DNA of 29,725 bases, taken from assembly GCA_002502625.1 (NCBI GenBank), contig DAPV01000020.1, forward strand, positions 1-29,725, given 5' to 3'. Below the pieces are notes generated by a model. That model worked only from the letters and a program-made list of their open reading frames with translations. It made no database searches and had not been told where the DNA came from. This document shows positions 9,038 to 15,338 of this stretch, one piece after another (position 1 is the first letter of the stretch; each line of letters begins with the position of its first letter). Origin of the DNA: Euryarchaeota archaeon UBA125 (GTDB lineage: Archaea > Thermoplasmatota > Poseidoniia > Poseidoniales > Thalassarchaeaceae). The translations under genes and the position numbers were made by a program.

Positions 9038-9169
9038 ATTGGACCCACAACCAATACCCTTTCAAATCCGCGCTTTTCACCTAAGAAATGCAATTTGGCA
9101 GAATATGGCTGACTGTTAACTCACAGGGTTCATATACACGGGGAAAGTCGCCGAGATGCTTTTGGTGAT
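9038..9169 (+). promoter_or_regulatory. Promoter region of the ribosomal-protein cluster
   Basis: 132-nt divergent intergenic stretch. A TATA-like CATATACA at 9131-9138 lies about 35 nt before the S19e ATG. That would give a leader of roughly ten bases containing GGTGAT just ahead of the start, a plausible ribosome-binding site. The TATA call is by eye and not tested against a matrix. Confidence 0.35.
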
Positions 9170-9616
9170 ATGATGACGTCTTACCGTGATGTTTCTCCTA
9201 CCGAATTAGTTGCTGCATTAAGATCTGAAATGGATAATTTCGAACTTGTTTCTGCTCCTGAATGGGCTGTAGATGTAAAGACTGGTACTCACCGAGAAAT
9301 GCCACCAGTTCAGGAAGATTGGTGGGAAACTAGGGCTGCATCAATGCTTCGCAAGGTTGCCATACATGGCCCAATTGGAACAAATCATCTTGCACAAATG
9401 TATGGCGGAATCAAGAATCGTGGTGTAAGACCTAACAGGGCAGTTACTGGTTCTAGAAACATAACTAGGAAAATTCTTCAACAATTGGATCAATCCGGAC
9501 TTACAGTCCTCAAAAAGAATGCCTCAGGAAGTAAGACTCTTGGAAGAGTAATTACACCTGCTGCTCATTCATTGCTAGATCGTGTTGCTGGCAAAGTTGC
9601 AAGTGCTGAAATGTAA
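9170..9616 (+). CDS. rps19e: Small-subunit ribosomal protein S19e
   Basis: 148 aa, matching the archaeal/eukaryotic eS19 family over its whole length. It has the PEWAVDVKTGTHREMPP segment (about 31-47), then DWWETRAASMLRKVAIHGPI, the YGG(I)KNRGVRPN basic loop near 78-90, ILQQLDQSGL, and the GRVITPAAHSLLD C-terminal element. eS19 is a winged-helix protein of the small-subunit head with no bacterial counterpart, so it is strong evidence for an archaeal source. Two adjacent ATGs (9170, 9173) are possible starts. First gene of a ribosomal operon; L39e follows after 12 nt. Confidence 0.95.
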   Translation: MMTSYRDVSPTELVAALRSEMDNFELVSAPEWAVDVKTGTHREMPPVQEDWWETRAASMLRKVAIHGPIGTNHLAQMYGGIKNRGVRPNRAVTGSRNITRKILQQLDQSGLTVLKKNASGSKTLGRVITPAAHSLLDRVAGKVASAEM

Positions 9617-9628
9617 AGAGGTGAAATT

Positions 9629-9784
9629 ATGTCGTCAAACAAAACTTTTGGTAAAAAGCAACGATTAAACAAGGTTGCTAAGACTAATCGTCGTGTACCT
9701 GTATGGGTTATTCTACGCACTAATAGAAAGGTACAATCACATCCTAAACGCCATAATTGGCGTAGATCAAAACTTCAGAGGTGA
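9629..9784 (+). CDS. rpl39e: Large-subunit ribosomal protein L39e
   Basis: A 51-aa basic protein from ATG 9629 to TGA 9782-9784. The sequence reads KTFGKKQRLNKVAKTNRRVP then WVILRT and HPKRHNWRRSKL, which is the full eL39 pattern: Lys/Arg-rich helix, invariant VPxWV and the RxWRRxxL tail. eL39 lines the exit tunnel of the large subunit in archaea and eukaryotes. It starts 12 nt after S19e, preceded by AGAGGTGA (9617-9624), a good Shine-Dalgarno sequence. L31e begins 4 nt after its stop. Confidence 0.95.
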   Translation: MSSNKTFGKKQRLNKVAKTNRRVPVWVILRTNRKVQSHPKRHNWRRSKLQR

Positions 9785-9788
9785 ATAA

Positions 9789-10070
9789 ATGGCAGATGTA
9801 CGAAGAATGACTATTCCTCTACGTGGAGCTTGGAAAGTACCTCGAACAAGACGTGCTAATAGGGCAATGGAAGAGGTCAAGCGCCATGTTGTTCGCCACA
9901 TGAAGGTCACTAATGAAGAGACAATTTGGATAGATGAAACAGTCAATCACAAAATTTGGGAAAGAGGCATGCAAAAACCTCCTCGTAGAATCAATGTAGT
10001 AGTTACTCGAGAAGAAGGGTTTCCCATTGAAGTAAAAATTGATGATGAAACTGACGAGGATGGTGCATAA
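9789..10070 (+). CDS. rpl31e: Large-subunit ribosomal protein L31e
   Basis: 93 aa of the eL31 family. Recognisable are the RRMTIPLRGAWKVPRTRRAN start, the helix ANRAMEEVKRHVVRHMK, the segment IWIDETVNHKIWERGMQKPP and the strand RRINVVVTREEG. eL31 sits at the tunnel exit where signal-recognition and nascent-chain factors dock. The L39e stop region supplies an upstream AGAGGTGA. The next gene starts one base after its TAA. Confidence 0.95.
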   Translation: MADVRRMTIPLRGAWKVPRTRRANRAMEEVKRHVVRHMKVTNEETIWIDETVNHKIWERGMQKPPRRINVVVTREEGFPIEVKIDDETDEDGA

Positions 10071-10071
10071 A

Positions 10072-10263
10072 ATGGGTAATATTCGACCTAAATTTATCAA
10101 GAGCAGAGCTCTACTTCTAGTCGAAATGTATCCAGATAAATTTAATGCGGATTTCGATAACAACAAGGTATTAGTTGCTCAGTACTCTGATGTTTCAAAC
10201 AAGCGAATGAGAAATTGGATTGCAGGATACATCACTCGCTATGTTCAAAGACGTCGCGATTAG
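10072..10263 (+). CDS. rps17e: Small-subunit ribosomal protein S17e
   Basis: 63 aa from ATG 10072 to TAG 10261-10263. MGNIRPKFIKSRALLLVEMY, PDKFNADFDNNK and the C-terminal RMRNWIAGYITRYVQRR match eS17 (typical archaeal length about 60-70 aa). Upstream in-frame ATGs inside L31e are rejected because eS17 begins with MGxIR. In many archaea L31e is followed by eIF6 and L18a/LX; S17e at this place is a different arrangement. Tightly coupled to L31e. Confidence 0.93.
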   Translation: MGNIRPKFIKSRALLLVEMYPDKFNADFDNNKVLVAQYSDVSNKRMRNWIAGYITRYVQRRRD

Positions 10264-10274
10264 AGGCGAACCCT

Positions 10275-11030
10275 GTGGGTAATCGACTAGATATCCCTAC
10301 ACCTGAATACCCTCTTGAAATCGTTTTTGTTTTAGTTAAACCTGCATTTTCAGGTAACATAGGTGCTGTTTGTAGAGGAATGCTAAACTTTGGTTTCAAT
10401 AAATTAAGAGTCATTGGGCATGATGGTAAATGGGATGAAGAAACACGAAACCGAGCTAAACATGCTCAATCTGTACTAGACAATGCCGAAATTCATGAAA
10501 ATTGGGAATCATGCATGAACGATATCTCATTGGTAATTGGAACCTCTGGAAAACGTGAATTAGGTTCAAAAATTCAATTCAGACATTTCCTTACTCCCAA
10601 TGAATTAATCGATAATTTTCATGGCTTAACTGGAAGAGTAGCAATTGTTTTTGGCCCTGAAGGTATAGGTTTACTGCAAGATGAATTGCGTCAATGTGAC
10701 CTTCTATTGACAATTCCGTCGTGGGAAGGATATCCTATACTCAATCTCTCACATGCAGTGACAGTTGTTGCATATTCAATGTATACTAAAATCGATGAAT
10801 CATTAAAAAATAAAAAACGAATGATGGATCCAGATCAACGAAGAACTATGAGAGAAACCGCTGCGCGAATTGCTAAATCACTCCCTTTACATGAAAGCAA
10901 AAGGCGTGGTGCAGAAGAACAATTAATTAGAACCTTGATGAGGAGTGGGCCAGATGAATTTGAAGCTCATCGTTTACTAGGAATTCTCAAAGATGCTGCT
11001 AAAGCACTAGAAGAATATGAAGACGAATAA
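10275..11030 (+). CDS. trmJ: TrmJ-type tRNA 2'-O-methyltransferase (SPOUT/SpoU)
   Basis: 251 aa from GTG 10275, which has GAGGCG six bases before it. An upstream in-frame ATG (10215) would run through S17e and is unlikely. SPOUT motifs are clear: VLVKPAFSGNIGAVCRGMLN at the start, VIGTSGKRE, motif 2 VAIVFGPEGIGLLQDEL and motif 3 IPSWEGYPILNLSHAV. These form the trefoil-knot S-adenosylmethionine site. Archaeal TrmJ methylates the ribose of nucleotide 32 in tRNA; other SpoU-class targets cannot be excluded. The C-terminal helical extension (about 160-251) is typical of TrmJ dimers. It follows S17e by 11 nt, and its TAA abuts the stop of convergent queD. Confidence 0.85.
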   Translation: MGNRLDIPTPEYPLEIVFVLVKPAFSGNIGAVCRGMLNFGFNKLRVIGHDGKWDEETRNRAKHAQSVLDNAEIHENWESCMNDISLVIGTSGKRELGSKIQFRHFLTPNELIDNFHGLTGRVAIVFGPEGIGLLQDELRQCDLLLTIPSWEGYPILNLSHAVTVVAYSMYTKIDESLKNKKRMMDPDQRRTMRETAARIAKSLPLHESKRRGAEEQLIRTLMRSGPDEFEAHRLLGILKDAAKALEEYEDE

Positions 11031-11477
11031 TTACCTTCTGCATATCGCGCTGTTCGCACCATGCTCTCTGACAGTCACGCTTTCAACCCAACATCTTTCG
11101 CCGTATATTTTCTGAATTAAATCGCTTGCATATTCCATAGCCATTTTAGCAAACATCTCGCAACCTGTTGCTTCGACTGTTACCATATCAATCACTTCAG
11201 TTTCATTCATTCCTTCGAAGACTGAGAACATAGGGTCATCAAATGCGACTAATGTCTTATGATCAAAATTTATCCTAAGCCAAGCTTCTAAATCTTTCAA
11301 ACTACCAAAATCGACTACCCAATTATTCTCATCTAATTCAACTGCTCCAAAAACGAATTCGAACTCTAATGAATAGCCATGCATAAATCTGCAATGACTG
11401 TCAGCACGCCATTGTCTAAATGCTGCTGAAAGTCCTCTTTCGTGACCATATTTCTTTGAACTGAAAAATCTAGTCAT
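11031..11477 (-). CDS. queD: QueD-like 6-carboxytetrahydropterin synthase with unusual metal site
   Basis: 148 aa of the 6-pyruvoyltetrahydropterin synthase/QueD family, which converts dihydroneopterin triphosphate to 6-carboxytetrahydropterin, step two of preQ0 synthesis. Family features: SAAF at 17-20, C29 followed by HGY (33-35), VDFGSLKDLEAWL near 55-67, FDHKTL (71-76) and REHGANSA (137-144). The catalytic Cys, Asp/His and Glu positions (C29, D72/H73, E138) are kept. Of the three zinc histidines (AAH...HGH in E. coli QueD) only H33 is present; F20 and Y35 replace the others, while H28 is extra. It is the last gene of the preQ0 cassette and its ATG overlaps the msrB stop (ATGA). The genomic context strongly supports a QueD role despite the divergent site. 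Confidence 0.82.
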   Translation of the reverse strand: MTRFFSSKKYGHERGLSAAFRQWRADSHCRFMHGYSLEFEFVFGAVELDENNWVVDFGSLKDLEAWLRINFDHKTLVAFDDPMFSVFEGMNETEVIDMVTVEATGCEMFAKMAMEYASDLIQKIYGERCWVESVTVREHGANSAICRR

Positions 11478-11872
11478 TCAGATCTCTCCATCTTAAAATC
11501 CAAACATACCGAATTGATACAGTACCTTTCACCACCAAATTCTTGTGGACCATCTTCGAAAACATGGCCCAAATGAGCATCACATTTACCGCACTTCACT
11601 TCTATTCTACGCATCCCATGGCTGATATCAACAATCCGTTTGATGCCTGCATCTTCATGCTCAGTATGAAATGCTGGCCAACCACACCCTGAATGATATT
11701 TCATTTCAGAAGTAAAAAGTAGATGACCACAACAAATACAGTGATAGTCTCCGTTTCTCTCTTCAAGATAGTGTTCTCCAGTAAATGGCCTTTCTGTTGC
11801 GCCATTCCTTGTTACTCTATATGCTAAGCGACTTAACCTCTGCTTCCATTCTTTATCTTGTTCACTTACCAT
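11474..11872 (-). CDS. msrB: Peptide methionine-(R)-S-oxide reductase
   Basis: 132 aa from ATG 11872. The longer ORF starting at 11890 would overlap queC, whereas ATG 11872 lies one base past the queC stop. MsrB features are complete: two structural CxxC pairs (C45/C48 and C94/C97) that hold zinc, SGCGWPAFH (C63, resolving cysteine position), the HLGHVFEDGP segment and the catalytic RYCINS (C118). It reduces the R epimer of methionine sulfoxide in proteins using thioredoxin. It is embedded between queC and queD in the preQ0 cassette with 1-nt and overlapping junctions, so it is co-transcribed although not part of the pathway. Confidence 0.93.
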   Translation of the reverse strand: MVSEQDKEWKQRLSRLAYRVTRNGATERPFTGEHYLEERNGDYHCICCGHLLFTSEMKYHSGCGWPAFHTEHEDAGIKRIVDISHGMRRIEVKCGKCDAHLGHVFEDGPQEFGGERYCINSVCLDFKMERSE

Positions 11873-11873
11873 A

Positions 11874-12656
11874 TTATTCACCGAATTCATTCTTTAATCT
11901 CAAAGCATTCTCTAACACTGATTCCCAAGATTCAACATATTCTATTGGATCTACTCGACCAATTTCATGGAATGCAAGAATCCTTTCAACATCTGATCCG
12001 GATTTACCACTAGATCTTCCTAACTCATCTGGATTATATGATGTGATAGTACTTCGCAATATTTCATCGAAATCAAGATTCAAAATTTCACAAGATTCTA
12101 GAGCATCCTTGAGGATTGTAGACTTGTCTCCATTGATATATGGCAATTCAAAACTAACTCTCTCCGAATCCCAATTTCCTATAGCAAAAGCAGTAGACAA
12201 TGCATTATAAAATTCAGGACGACAATCAGGATAAATTGCATGATCTCCACTATGAACTCCTAATGCAATCAATACATCAGAATCTTGTGTTGAAGAGACA
12301 CTTAATGCCATTCCATACAAAATGGATGAGAAAATCGCATTTCTATTTGGCACAACTGTTTGTTTCATCTGTTCTTCTTCGTAATGTCCTTCAGGAATTT
12401 CAAAATCTTGACTGGTTAATGCAGAATGAAAAGAACTCATTGCTGAAGTAAGATCAATTATTTTGTGTTCTACAGGTAATGATTTCATTTGTAATCGTTC
12501 AATATTTTCAGTTGCTTTACTAATTTCAATCGTGTGTTTCTGACCATATCGATAACTAATACATGTCACATGATAGCCTTGTGCTAACAATCTCAGAAGT
12601 AAAGAGGTAGAATCCATACCACCTGACAAGGCCATAACAGCTCTTGATGACATCAT
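11874..12656 (-). CDS. queC: 7-cyano-7-deazaguanine (preQ0) synthase QueC lacking zinc cysteines
   Basis: 260 aa from ATG 12656, which overlaps the queE stop. QueC uses ATP and ammonia to turn 7-carboxy-7-deazaguanine into preQ0. Seen: the PP-loop SGGMDSTSLLL (11-21), SYRYGQKH (34-41), and downstream family segments including VPNRN, HSGDHAIYPDCR and FELPYINGDKS. The C-terminal region that in standard QueC reads WSCY...CGKCxxC keeps the surrounding residues (TSYN, SGKSGSDVER, FHEIGRVDP), but the four zinc cysteines are S206, S216, S219 and D222. Either the fold is stable without zinc or the protein belongs to a divergent QueC clade. Complete pathway context makes preQ0 synthesis the best call. 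Confidence 0.88.
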   Translation of the reverse strand: MMSSRAVMALSGGMDSTSLLLRLLAQGYHVTCISYRYGQKHTIEISKATENIERLQMKSLPVEHKIIDLTSAMSSFHSALTSQDFEIPEGHYEEEQMKQTVVPNRNAIFSSILYGMALSVSSTQDSDVLIALGVHSGDHAIYPDCRPEFYNALSTAFAIGNWDSERVSFELPYINGDKSTILKDALESCEILNLDFDEILRSTITSYNPDELGRSSGKSGSDVERILAFHEIGRVDPIEYVESWESVLENALRLKNEFGE

Positions 12657-13255
12657 AAAACACCCATCCATTTATGAGTCTGTAACGACAGTCTCCATCC
12701 TGGAGATCTCTTCACCAAATCTTCAACAATTTGGAAACTCTTACCATTGGATTCTATACTAACATTGTCCATGTATAATGGTTGAATGTAATGATGCTCA
12801 AAACCTAATTTTAGTTCATCATACATAGAAAGATCTTGCCCACAATATACTACCTTCAATTCATTTCCAAATCTTTGACTGATTTTGGAATTAGGATACA
12901 TTTGATCTTTTGGAGATACACAAATCCAGTCAATTACTGGGTCTACAGGTATTGTTCCATTAGTTTCAATCGATAGATGAATTTCTTTCTCTTTCAAAAT
13001 AATACCAATAGTTGCTAAATCTTGCATAGCAGGTTCGCCTCCCGTGAAAATGACTCTTTTACAGTTGAATGAGAGGATTTTTTCTACTATCTCAGCCAAA
13101 GTCATTTCTTCATACGTGAGAAAGTCAGTATCACACCATTCACATCTCAAGTTACAATTACCAAATCGAACAAATACATGAGGTACTCCTGTATGGAATC
13201 CTTCGCCCTGAACTGAATGAAAAATCTCAACAATTGGGTATTTATTCTCGTCCAT
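12653..13255 (-). CDS. queE: 7-carboxy-7-deazaguanine synthase (radical SAM)
   Basis: 200 aa from ATG 13255; in-frame codons further upstream lie inside the protease gene and do not match the family. QueE rearranges 6-carboxytetrahydropterin into the 7-deazapurine ring. It has the start YPIVEIFHSVQGEG, the cluster motif CNLRCEWC (CX3CX2C as usual for QueE) that holds the 4Fe-4S cluster, VIFTGGEP for SAM binding, and an LSLQTHKWMGV C-terminus that resembles compact bacterial (Bacteroidetes-type) QueE proteins. The start follows the protease stop by one base, and the stop overlaps the queC start, so all three are one transcript. Confidence 0.92.
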   Translation of the reverse strand: MDENKYPIVEIFHSVQGEGFHTGVPHVFVRFGNCNLRCEWCDTDFLTYEEMTLAEIVEKILSFNCKRVIFTGGEPAMQDLATIGIILKEKEIHLSIETNGTIPVDPVIDWICVSPKDQMYPNSKISQRFGNELKVVYCGQDLSMYDELKLGFEHHYIQPLYMDNVSIESNGKSFQIVEDLVKRSPGWRLSLQTHKWMGVL

Positions 13256-13256
13256 T

Positions 13257-14522
13257 TTAGCACCCCGGAATTTCCTCTGCCGTATCATGACTGCAAATCC
13301 AATCACTATGAGAAGATACAGCAGTATTGAACGCTACATCGCCATAATTTGCGGCTTCACTGCCATGAGAAGTTAAACCAATCACTTGCCATTTACCCTG
13401 AATAAGAGCAAAAGTAGGACCACCAGAATCTCCTGCTACACTAGTTCCTTCAAGATCAGTAGGTTGAGGATTACTATCACCTTTACCACCGTAGGAATAA
13501 TCGCCCTGAGCAAAACTGTAAGACTTGCCCTTTGCTAAACCATTATTATCAGAAGATGGACTATCAAAATCGTATACTACCCATCCACCTTTCCATTTAT
13601 CTTGACCATCAAAATTAATCGATGAATCGATGTCTAGAACTACCCTGTCAAGAGTATTTTCCCAAGCTCTTCTTTTCGAATATAAGCCATCACTATCTGT
13701 TAAACAATAATCGGTACACATCGAATTTCCTTCATTATAATCCCCGTAACCTGAAACATATATCGATGAACCAAGTAATTGTTCACCATCTATCAAATCA
13801 GTGTCATTATTCCAATGAGCAATTGATATGTCTTCTGTAATTGAGATTGATTCGGCTAGTTCAATTAGAGCAATATCAGTACCTTCTTCTAATATTTCAT
13901 CAATCTCAGATGAGGAATATTTCTCAGCATATGGCCATCCAGGATGAATGTAGTAATCAGAAATCGGTGATTGTGCAACTGCTAATTGGTAATCATTTCC
14001 AAACCAAACATTTGTTTCTGAAACTTCCAGTCCTTCAACAACATGAGCTGCTGTCAATACCCATCTTTCTCCAATCAATACACCTGAACCAGAATATACT
14101 TCTCCATCTGAAGTTGCACCTTCAATGTATACTACGCTACTAAAATCAGGATAATTTGTTGAATCGTATGGAGCCATATTATCACCTAGATTTTCAAACA
14201 ATGCGTTTGATACATCGTCTCTAAAACCAAATTCAGGAGTATTATCAGGTGAATCAAATATCACGACAGCAGTTACAGCGATAATCAACATGGCAACAAC
14301 TATCAAAACAAATATTACTACTCCAATAACTATCAATATAGTACGATCTTTCTTTTTTTGTTGAACTGCTGGAACATAGAAATTTGTGTTATGATTGAGA
14401 TTTTGTTGATTCACAATAGGATAGAAATTCGGATAGTACATTCGAGTATAATGTAAAGCATGCTCAGGAATATGCCCCTGAGCAATTAGAGAATCGTAAT
14501 ACAATTGATCATTATTCATCAT
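13257..14522 (-). CDS. Membrane-anchored trypsin-like serine protease
   Basis: 421 aa (ATG 14522 or 14519). A cytoplasmic-looking Tyr/Asn/Gln-rich N-terminus (1-55) precedes a KKKDR stop sequence and one long hydrophobic helix (about 61-89). The rest is an external S1-family (chymotrypsin-like) domain. The catalytic triad is visible: H160 in WVLTAAHVVEG, D216 in GTDIALIEL and S366 in AGDSGGPTF. Four cysteines (C269/C273, C410/C421) may form disulfides. Long acidic, Ser/Asn/Gly-rich insertions between D216 and S366 are unlike bacterial HtrA, and no PDZ domain is seen. It sits between folE (6 nt) and queE (1 nt) in the preQ0 cassette; why a surface protease is transcribed there is unclear. Confidence 0.85.
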   Translation of the reverse strand: MMNNDQLYYDSLIAQGHIPEHALHYTRMYYPNFYPIVNQQNLNHNTNFYVPAVQQKKKDRTILIVIGVVIFVLIVVAMLIIAVTAVVIFDSPDNTPEFGFRDDVSNALFENLGDNMAPYDSTNYPDFSSVVYIEGATSDGEVYSGSGVLIGERWVLTAAHVVEGLEVSETNVWFGNDYQLAVAQSPISDYYIHPGWPYAEKYSSSEIDEILEEGTDIALIELAESISITEDISIAHWNNDTDLIDGEQLLGSSIYVSGYGDYNEGNSMCTDYCLTDSDGLYSKRRAWENTLDRVVLDIDSSINFDGQDKWKGGWVVYDFDSPSSDNNGLAKGKSYSFAQGDYSYGGKGDSNPQPTDLEGTSVAGDSGGPTFALIQGKWQVIGLTSHGSEAANYGDVAFNTAVSSHSDWICSHDTAEEIPGC

Positions 14523-14528
14523 ATCACA

Positions 14529-15104
14529 TCAAGAATCTAATGACCTAGATTGAATTAATTGCATTAATTCAGATCTTGCATCAGATTTATCAAAAAATAC
14601 GCCTTTCATCGAACTAGTAGTCATAACTGCATTCTGCTTAGCAATTCCTCTGCATCTCATACATCCATGACGTGCTTCGACAATTACAGCACAACCTAAT
14701 GGAGAAATATGAGTCTCTAAATCATCAGCAACAGATTTTGTAATCCTCTCTTGATTCTGCAATCTTCTAGCGTGCATGTCTACAAGACGTGCTAATTTAC
14801 TAATTCCTACAATTCTATCAACTGGTATGTATGCAACATGGGCTTTACCACTAAATGGTTGAAGATGATGTTCGCAAGTTGAGTGAAATTCGATATCTCT
14901 TAACAATACAATCCCATCATATCCTTCCGCATTGAACGTAGATGACAATACATCTGCAGCATCCAAATCATATCCCGAAAAAATCTCATCGAACGATTCA
15001 ATTACTCTCTTTGGAGTATCCATAAGACCTTCTCGTGAAGAATCTGATTCTAGATAACTAAGTAGTGTTTTTACAGCTTGTTCTGCCTCTTCTTTACCAA
15101 CCAT
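14529..15104 (-). CDS. folE: GTP cyclohydrolase I (type IA, FolE)
   Basis: 191 aa, usual length for the enzyme that converts GTP to 7,8-dihydroneopterin triphosphate, the first step of preQ0 (and folate) synthesis. The zinc and catalytic segments are intact: FHSTCEHHLQPF gives C77 and H80, ARHGCMRCRG gives C148, and VDMHARRLQNQERIT carries the active-site residues following the tunnel-fold strand. GREGLMDTPKRV-like text at 24-34 is also typical. Many archaea use MptA/FolE2 instead, so a bacterial-type FolE suggests acquisition. It follows the RHH regulator by 2 nt and leads the protease-queE-queC-msrB-queD series. Confidence 0.94.
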   Translation of the reverse strand: MVGKEEAEQAVKTLLSYLESDSSREGLMDTPKRVIESFDEIFSGYDLDAADVLSSTFNAEGYDGIVLLRDIEFHSTCEHHLQPFSGKAHVAYIPVDRIVGISKLARLVDMHARRLQNQERITKSVADDLETHISPLGCAVIVEARHGCMRCRGIAKQNAVMTTSSMKGVFFDKSDARSELMQLIQSRSLDS

Positions 15105-15106
15105 TA

Positions 15107-15277
15107 TTATTCCTCCAACCTACCATGTCTTGCATCAATTTCATCCAATTGATCTAATAATTTTCTACATGCTGTTCTGATAGCGTCTGCTAAACTAACA
15201 TACTTTTTATCATCGCCAACATGTCTCTTCAAATCCTCAACAATCTGCTGAGGCATATCTAGACTGACCTTAGGCAT
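15107..15277 (-). CDS. Ribbon-helix-helix (CopG-type) DNA-binding protein
   Basis: 56 aa from ATG 15277. The strand MPKVSLDMPQQIVEDLKRHV and the helices YVSLADAIRTACRKLLDQLD form a ribbon-helix-helix pattern, ending in a charged tail. The frame stays open upstream to 15391, but that part runs through the end of natB and is not RHH-like, so the inner ATG is chosen. It is the first gene of the preQ0 cassette, two bases before folE, and the 52 nt before it contain inverted repeats. It is therefore a candidate autoregulator of this operon. The target ligand, if any, is unknown. Confidence 0.75.
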   Translation of the reverse strand: MPKVSLDMPQQIVEDLKRHVGDDKKYVSLADAIRTACRKLLDQLDEIDARHGRLEE

Positions 15278-15302
15278 ATATTGCCGTATAGATAACCAGT
15301 AA

Positions 15303-15338
15303 TAATACCATAGTATTACCTGAGTAATATCATGATAT
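15303..15338. promoter_or_regulatory. Candidate operator dyads upstream of the RHH-folE-que operon
   Basis: Two dyads are visible. TAATAC-cata-GTATTA (15303-15318) has perfect 6-bp arms, and ATATCATGATAT (15327-15338) is a perfect 12-bp palindrome overlapping the natB stop. RHH proteins bind short tandem palindromes as paired dimers, so this is the natural place for autoregulation. AT-rich sequence makes chance palindromes fairly common, which limits confidence. Confidence 0.4.

Noticed and set aside
10215..10274. Upstream ATG start for trmJ
   Set aside because: Would overlap S17e by about 50 nt with residues unlike the family; GTG 10275 has a ribosome site.
11031..15277. 7-deazaguanine DNA-modification (Dpd) or Qat defence island
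   Set aside because: No dpdA/dpdB-type, QatA/B/D, nuclease or helicase genes are present; the enzymes form the ordinary preQ0 route.
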